The notes under the pieces are model-generated. The model did no database searches. It saw only the letters and a program-made list of their open reading frames with translations, and had not been told where the DNA came from. The position numbers and the translations under genes are program-made. A DNA stretch of 64,000 nucleotides from Algoriphagus antarcticus (GTDB taxonomy: Bacteria > Bacteroidota > Bacteroidia > Cytophagales > Cyclobacteriaceae), in assembly GCF_002150685.1 (NCBI RefSeq), contig NZ_MSSW01000045.1, positions 1-64,000 of the forward strand, given 5' to 3'. This document shows, piece by piece, positions 61,051 to 64,000 of this stretch (positions within the stretch are counted from its first letter, which is position 1; every line of letters begins with the position of its first letter).

Positions 61051-62370
61051 ATGATAGATCACTTAAATGAGCAGCAGGCTATACCTGTTTCTAAAGTTCA
61101 GCGTGCCGCAAAGTTCATCTCTACAGGAGCAAAAGTAGGAGGGAATTACGTGAAGCATTACGCTAAAAAGATGGTGAATCCAGGAATGGATAAAGAGGAG
61201 CTACACCAGAATAATGCAACAGATATTTACTCTTCACTTAGTCAGCTAAAAGGCTCTGCGCTCAAAGTGGCTCAGATGATGTCCATGGACAAGAATCTTT
61301 TGCCAAGAGCCTATCAGGACAAATTCACCATGGCGCAGTATTCTGCACCGCCATTGTCTTACCCTTTGGTGCTAAAGACCTTCCAGAAATATTTCGGTAA
61401 GACTCCAGATCAAATCTTCGATACATTCACTAGATCTGCAGTAAATGCTGCTTCTATCGGACAGGTCCATAAGGCCACGCTAGGAGATAAAACTCTCGCG
61501 GTAAAGATTCAATATCCAGGCATAGCTGATTCTGTCAGCTCGGATTTGAAGCTCGTTCGTCCTTTTGCTTTACGCCTATTGAATATGAACGAGCGGGAGT
61601 TGGATCACTACATGGAAGAAGTGGAGGAGAAGCTTCTGGAGGAAACTGATTATGTGTTGGAGGTGAGACGATCTAGAGAGATCTCAGAAGAATGCAGCCA
61701 TATAGCTAACCTTAAATTCCCTGCTTACTACGACGAGCTAAGTGCTGATCGAATCATTACGATGGATTGGATTGAGGGCGTTCATATGAAAGAATGGCTT
61801 GAAACCAGTCCTAGTCAGGAATCCAGAAATCAGATCGGACAGGCACTTTGGGATTTTTACCATCATCAGGTGCATAATCTGAAGACAGTTCATGCCGATC
61901 CGCATCCAGGAAATTTTATCATTCAGGAGAATGATCAGTTGGGGATTATTGATTTTGGTTGTGTGAAAGTGATTCCAGAAGATTTTTATGAAGGCTATTT
62001 CGCACTGATCAGAAAGGATCTTCAAATCAAAAATGATGAGCTTGATCAGATTTTCTTTGACTTGGAATTTATCTCTGACAAGGATACACCAACCGAGCAA
62101 GAGTACTTCAAATCGGTTTTTAGGGAAATGATTTCCTTGCTAGGCAAGCCTTTCCATGTGGATACATTTGACTTCTCGGATGATAGTTTCTTTCAGCGAA
62201 TTTTCGAATTGGGAGATCGGATTTCCAATGATAAGATGTTCAAAAAGTCCAGACAGGCTCGAGGTTCCAGACATGGCCTGTATGTAAACAGAACATATTT
62301 TGGATTGTACAATCTACTTAATCAACTCCAAGCGGAAGTGGTGACGACAAAGCCGGATTGGTTGAAGTGA
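61051..62370 (+). CDS. ABC1/UbiB (AarF/ADCK) kinase-like protein
   Basis: 439 residues. The N-terminal extension contains LKGSALKVAQMMSMD, where the KxGQ motif of the family reads KVAQ. The Ala-rich loop is SAVNAASIGQVHKATLG with LAVKIQYPG (Lys for ATP), EETDYVLE, the catalytic VHADPHPGNFII and IDFGCVKV (DFG Asp). UbiB kinases support quinone biosynthesis, but atypical members have other roles. The Gly-to-Ala change in KxGQ is found in many bacterial members. Operon with the preceding TetR-like gene suggests a conditional, not constitutive, role. Confidence 0.88.
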   Translation: MIDHLNEQQAIPVSKVQRAAKFISTGAKVGGNYVKHYAKKMVNPGMDKEELHQNNATDIYSSLSQLKGSALKVAQMMSMDKNLLPRAYQDKFTMAQYSAPPLSYPLVLKTFQKYFGKTPDQIFDTFTRSAVNAASIGQVHKATLGDKTLAVKIQYPGIADSVSSDLKLVRPFALRLLNMNERELDHYMEEVEEKLLEETDYVLEVRRSREISEECSHIANLKFPAYYDELSADRIITMDWIEGVHMKEWLETSPSQESRNQIGQALWDFYHHQVHNLKTVHADPHPGNFIIQENDQLGIIDFGCVKVIPEDFYEGYFALIRKDLQIKNDELDQIFFDLEFISDKDTPTEQEYFKSVFREMISLLGKPFHVDTFDFSDDSFFQRIFELGDRISNDKMFKKSRQARGSRHGLYVNRTYFGLYNLLNQLQAEVVTTKPDWLK

Positions 62371-62613
62371 TTCCATTTCCTTCCTGCCAAAGCTCCCAAA
62401 TACTCCAAACCGAGGAAAGTCAAAGCTGAGTTGAGCTTAAATGCATTTTCGATATTTAAATCATTTTGAGTAAAAGTTTAGTGTTTGGAAAAATCGGGAA
62501 AACTATAGATTAAATCCATGGAAATTTTAAGTTTTTGTCAATTAAAAAATCAAAAAAGAAAAATAATTGATATTAATTTTCGTATCATTACACCATGAGA
62601 TACATAGCAACAA

Positions 62614-62805
62614 ATGCCTATGAAGTACTCCGAACTGGAAAGAAAATTAAAAAAGCAAGGATGCTACTTGGTGTATGACGGGAAAAAGCATCCAGTGTGG
62701 TACAGTCCTATTACTGGCAAGGAGTTTCAGCTGTCACATCATAAGGGTGAAGAAGTAAAAAAAGGAACCTTGAAATCAATTATGAAGGATGCGGGAGTCA
62801 ATTGA
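62614..62805 (+). CDS. hicA: HicA-family toxin (mRNA interferase)
   Basis: 63 residues (or 61 from the second ATG at 62620). It has the compact double-stranded RNA-binding-like HicA fold: MKYSELERKLKKQGC, YDGKKHPVWYSP with the expected catalytic His, and SHHKGEEVKKGTLKSIMKDAGV. It cuts mRNA unless bound by HicB, whose gene follows 64 bases after the stop. Upstream sequence is very AT-rich. Standard hicA-hicB order. Confidence 0.92.
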   Translation: MPMKYSELERKLKKQGCYLVYDGKKHPVWYSPITGKEFQLSHHKGEEVKKGTLKSIMKDAGVN

Positions 62806-62869
62806 ATGCCTTACTTTGTAGTCTGTATATATATAAATAAGTAATCGTAATATCTCAATCGTAAAATAT

Positions 62870-63271
62870 ATGATAACTAAAGTAAATATCGAAAGAGGAG
62901 ATGATGGCACTTATGGTGCATATATTGAGAACAATTCTCTTCCCTATGGAATCATTGGTGAAGGTAATACTTCTAATGAAGCTATAGAAGACTTTAAAAA
63001 TTCTTATATAGAGATGAAACAATATTATAATAAAATAAATAAGAGTTTTACAGAAAGTGAATTTGATTTTGTTTATGACTTAGCTTCATTTCTAAGTTAT
63101 TATAGCAAAATATTAAGTCTATCAGGCTTAGAAAGGATCACAGGCGTAAATCAAGGGCAATTAAGTCACTATGCAACGGGTCACAGAAAGCCTGGAAAAA
63201 AAACAGTAGAGAAAATTGAGAAGAATCTTAAAGAGTTTGCAGATGAATTAAAAGAAGTAGAGTTTAAATAG
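62870..63271 (+). CDS. hicB: HicB-family antitoxin with XRE-type DNA-binding domain
   Basis: 133 residues. The N-terminal HicB RNase-H-like domain reads VNIERGDDGTYGAYIENNS, IGEGNTSNEAIEDF and YIEMKQYY. The C-terminal XRE helix-turn-helix runs from LSGLERITGVNQGQLSHYATGHRKPGKKTVEKIEKNL (two helices and the recognition helix). It neutralises HicA and represses the operon. Pair is complete. Confidence 0.9.
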   Translation: MITKVNIERGDDGTYGAYIENNSLPYGIIGEGNTSNEAIEDFKNSYIEMKQYYNKINKSFTESEFDFVYDLASFLSYYSKILSLSGLERITGVNQGQLSHYATGHRKPGKKTVEKIEKNLKEFADELKEVEFK

Positions 63272-63317
63272 GAATTGGTTTTACTCCTAAGTTTGTGTGA
63301 TTGCTATATTATTCTAG

Positions 63318-63438
63318 GTGATTATACGGAAACTTGCCAGTAGAAAATCAATGGGTTGGAAGACCGAAGACCGAAGTAAACCAGAATTCAATGTGTCTTT
63401 GAATTTTCGATCCTATAAACTTTAGCAAGATATTGTCT
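63318..63438 (+). repeat. MITE-like inverted-repeat element (copy C)
   Basis: Starts GTGATTATACGGAAACTTGCC (matching copy B's left end), then an interior that is the reverse complement of copy B's (TGGGTTGGAAGACCG, then GTAAACCAGAATTCAATGTG, then TTTTCGATCCTATAAA), and a decayed inverted end near AGCAAGATATTG. It sits between hicB and the HigA-like remnant and may have removed that gene's 5' end. Confidence 0.7.
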
Positions 63439-63451
63439 CTTAAATGAATGA

Positions 63452-63664
63452 TTTTACAAAATCGAAATTTTCCAATTAGATACTTTTGATGTATTGAGTT
63501 TCTATATAGCCGAGAAAATTCATAAGCAAAATGATCTCGTTCCTGAATTAGGTCCACCTAGCAGAGTTTCTGAAATAATGAATCGAAAGAGGAAGCTAGG
63601 TTTAAAGCACAACAAAAAGCTGAATCAAGCTTATAATATTCAAGTGGATTTGTTAGTAGATTAA
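63452..63664 (+). pseudogene. HigA-like antitoxin remnant
   Basis: The open frame after a TGA at 63449 has no early start codon and reads DTFDVLSFYIAEKIHKQ, then NDLVPELGPPSRVSEIMNRK, then RKLGLKHNKKLNQAYNIQVD before TAA. DLVPELG and SRVSEI-N-KRKL are the helix-turn-helix of HigA antitoxins, and LDTFDVLSFYI resembles their N-terminus; the middle segment seems deleted and the start is missing. It follows the repeat at 63318-63438 directly. No higB toxin is seen next to it. Confidence 0.6.
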
Positions 63665-63693
63665 AAAAGGGAAGCAAAACGCTTCCCTTTTTT
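63663..63693. terminator. Bidirectional terminator
   Basis: Stem GGGAAGC / GCTTCCC with loop AAAAC, flanked by A and T tracts so that it works from both strands. It ends the minus-strand dehydrogenase gene and any plus-strand transcript through the remnant. Confidence 0.85.
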
Positions 63694-63699
63694 GATGAA

Positions 63700-64000
63700 T
63701 TATTTTGCTGAATAAGTCACCCGATAGATCACTCCAGCCATATCATCGGAAATCAATAGACTTCCATCTTTCAATTCCTGCACATCTACAGGACGACCCC
63801 AAGCTTCTTGTGCTTCCTCATCCAGCCATCCCGTTGCGAATTCTTTTTCGTCCGTTGCACTAGAGCCATCTACTTTAAGCGATGTTAGTACATAGCCAGA
63901 TTTCTTGCTTCTGTTCCATGAACCATGCTTGGCAATGATCACTTGATTTTTGTATTCAGTAGGGAACATGTTTCCTTCATAGAATCTCATTCCCAATGGG
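63700..64000 (-). CDS. PQQ-type sugar dehydrogenase-like protein, 3' part (cut by window end)
   Basis: The visible final 100 or so residues read GMRFYEGNMFPTEYKNQ, VIIAKHGSWNRSKKSGY, GRPVDVQELKDGSLLISDD and GVIYRVTYSAK. HGSWNR and the final GRPVD blade are shared with the complete protein at 10354-11634, so this is the same sorbosone/GSDH family. The gene extends past 64000 and its start is not visible. The two proteins differ well beyond simple allelic variation. Confidence 0.85.
   Translation of the reverse strand, partial: PLGMRFYEGNMFPTEYKNQVIIAKHGSWNRSKKSGYVLTSLKVDGSSATDEKEFATGWLDEEAQEAWGRPVDVQELKDGSLLISDDMAGVIYRVTYSAK

Noticed and set aside
1-64000. CRISPR array, prophage or IS transposase
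   Set aside because: No regularly spaced repeats, no integrase, capsid or transposase frames were found.

Overview
The window looks like a chromosome segment of a Bacteroidota bacterium, most likely order Cytophagales and near Algoriphagus/Cyclobacteriaceae. Supporting this are two SusC/SusD pairs, a type III glutamine synthetase, MtaB, a Lacal_2735-type small protein, lipoproteins with short lipoboxes, near absence of Shine-Dalgarno sites, and promoters of the Bacteroidota type (TTTG, then TAnnTTTG about 18-20 bases on). The genus is inference. I saw no rRNA, tRNA, CRISPR array, IS transposase or prophage.

Layout. 1-5.2 kb (minus strand): a tight cluster of an SbnA-like PLP enzyme, an FAD/NAD(P)-binding protein, a type III PLP decarboxylase-like protein and a DUF3891 protein, probably a small amino-acid-derived metabolite pathway. 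5.2-10.2 kb: a 14-cysteine copper-storage-like protein, an lmo0937-type micropeptide, and the two-gene bacterial end-joining system Ku-LigD. 10.3-18 kb: a PQQ-type sugar dehydrogenase lipoprotein, a small lipoprotein, a membrane protein coupled to an M23 peptidase lipoprotein, and an operon of an acidic 97-residue protein, a QEGLA/DUF1704 (MATCAP-like) metallopeptidase and an ATP-grasp ligase, with an AstE/AspA deacylase converging on it. 18-26.4 kb: a GMC oxidoreductase between an intact DUF1801/YdeI gene and a decayed partial copy of it, then glgB, a DUF805 protein and mtaB. 26.5-28.8 kb: glutamine synthetase III.

29-51.3 kb is a carbohydrate-uptake region. It has SusC/SusD pair 1 (susC broken by a one-base frameshift), intact pair 2, a ROK-fold protein and a secreted FAD oxidoreductase on the plus strand. 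On the minus strand it has a ROK repressor, a 1095-residue FG-GAP/ASPIC-UnbV protein, a vanadium-haloperoxidase/PAP2 protein and a sulfatase. Both susC genes have the same promoter arrangement and long leaders. The gene set fits capture and desulfation of a sulfated or otherwise modified glycan.

51.4-62.4 kb is mostly housekeeping: a cupin, a small DUF6435 protein, a MORN-repeat protein, fabH, an SRAP/YedK protein, a YheT hydrolase, the pyruvate dehydrogenase E2 subunit, hslV, and a TetR-like regulator paired with an ABC1/UbiB kinase. 62.6-63.7 kb is a small accessory patch with a HicAB toxin-antitoxin pair, a MITE-like repeat and a HigA-like antitoxin remnant. The window ends inside a second PQQ-type dehydrogenase gene.

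The most interesting points are the DUF1704 peptidase/ATP-grasp/acidic-tail protein operon, which resembles a C-terminal residue add-and-remove cycle; the SbnA-FAD-decarboxylase cluster; the frameshifted susC with its shared promoter layout; and an inverted-repeat element present in at least three places whose interior lies in opposite orientations.
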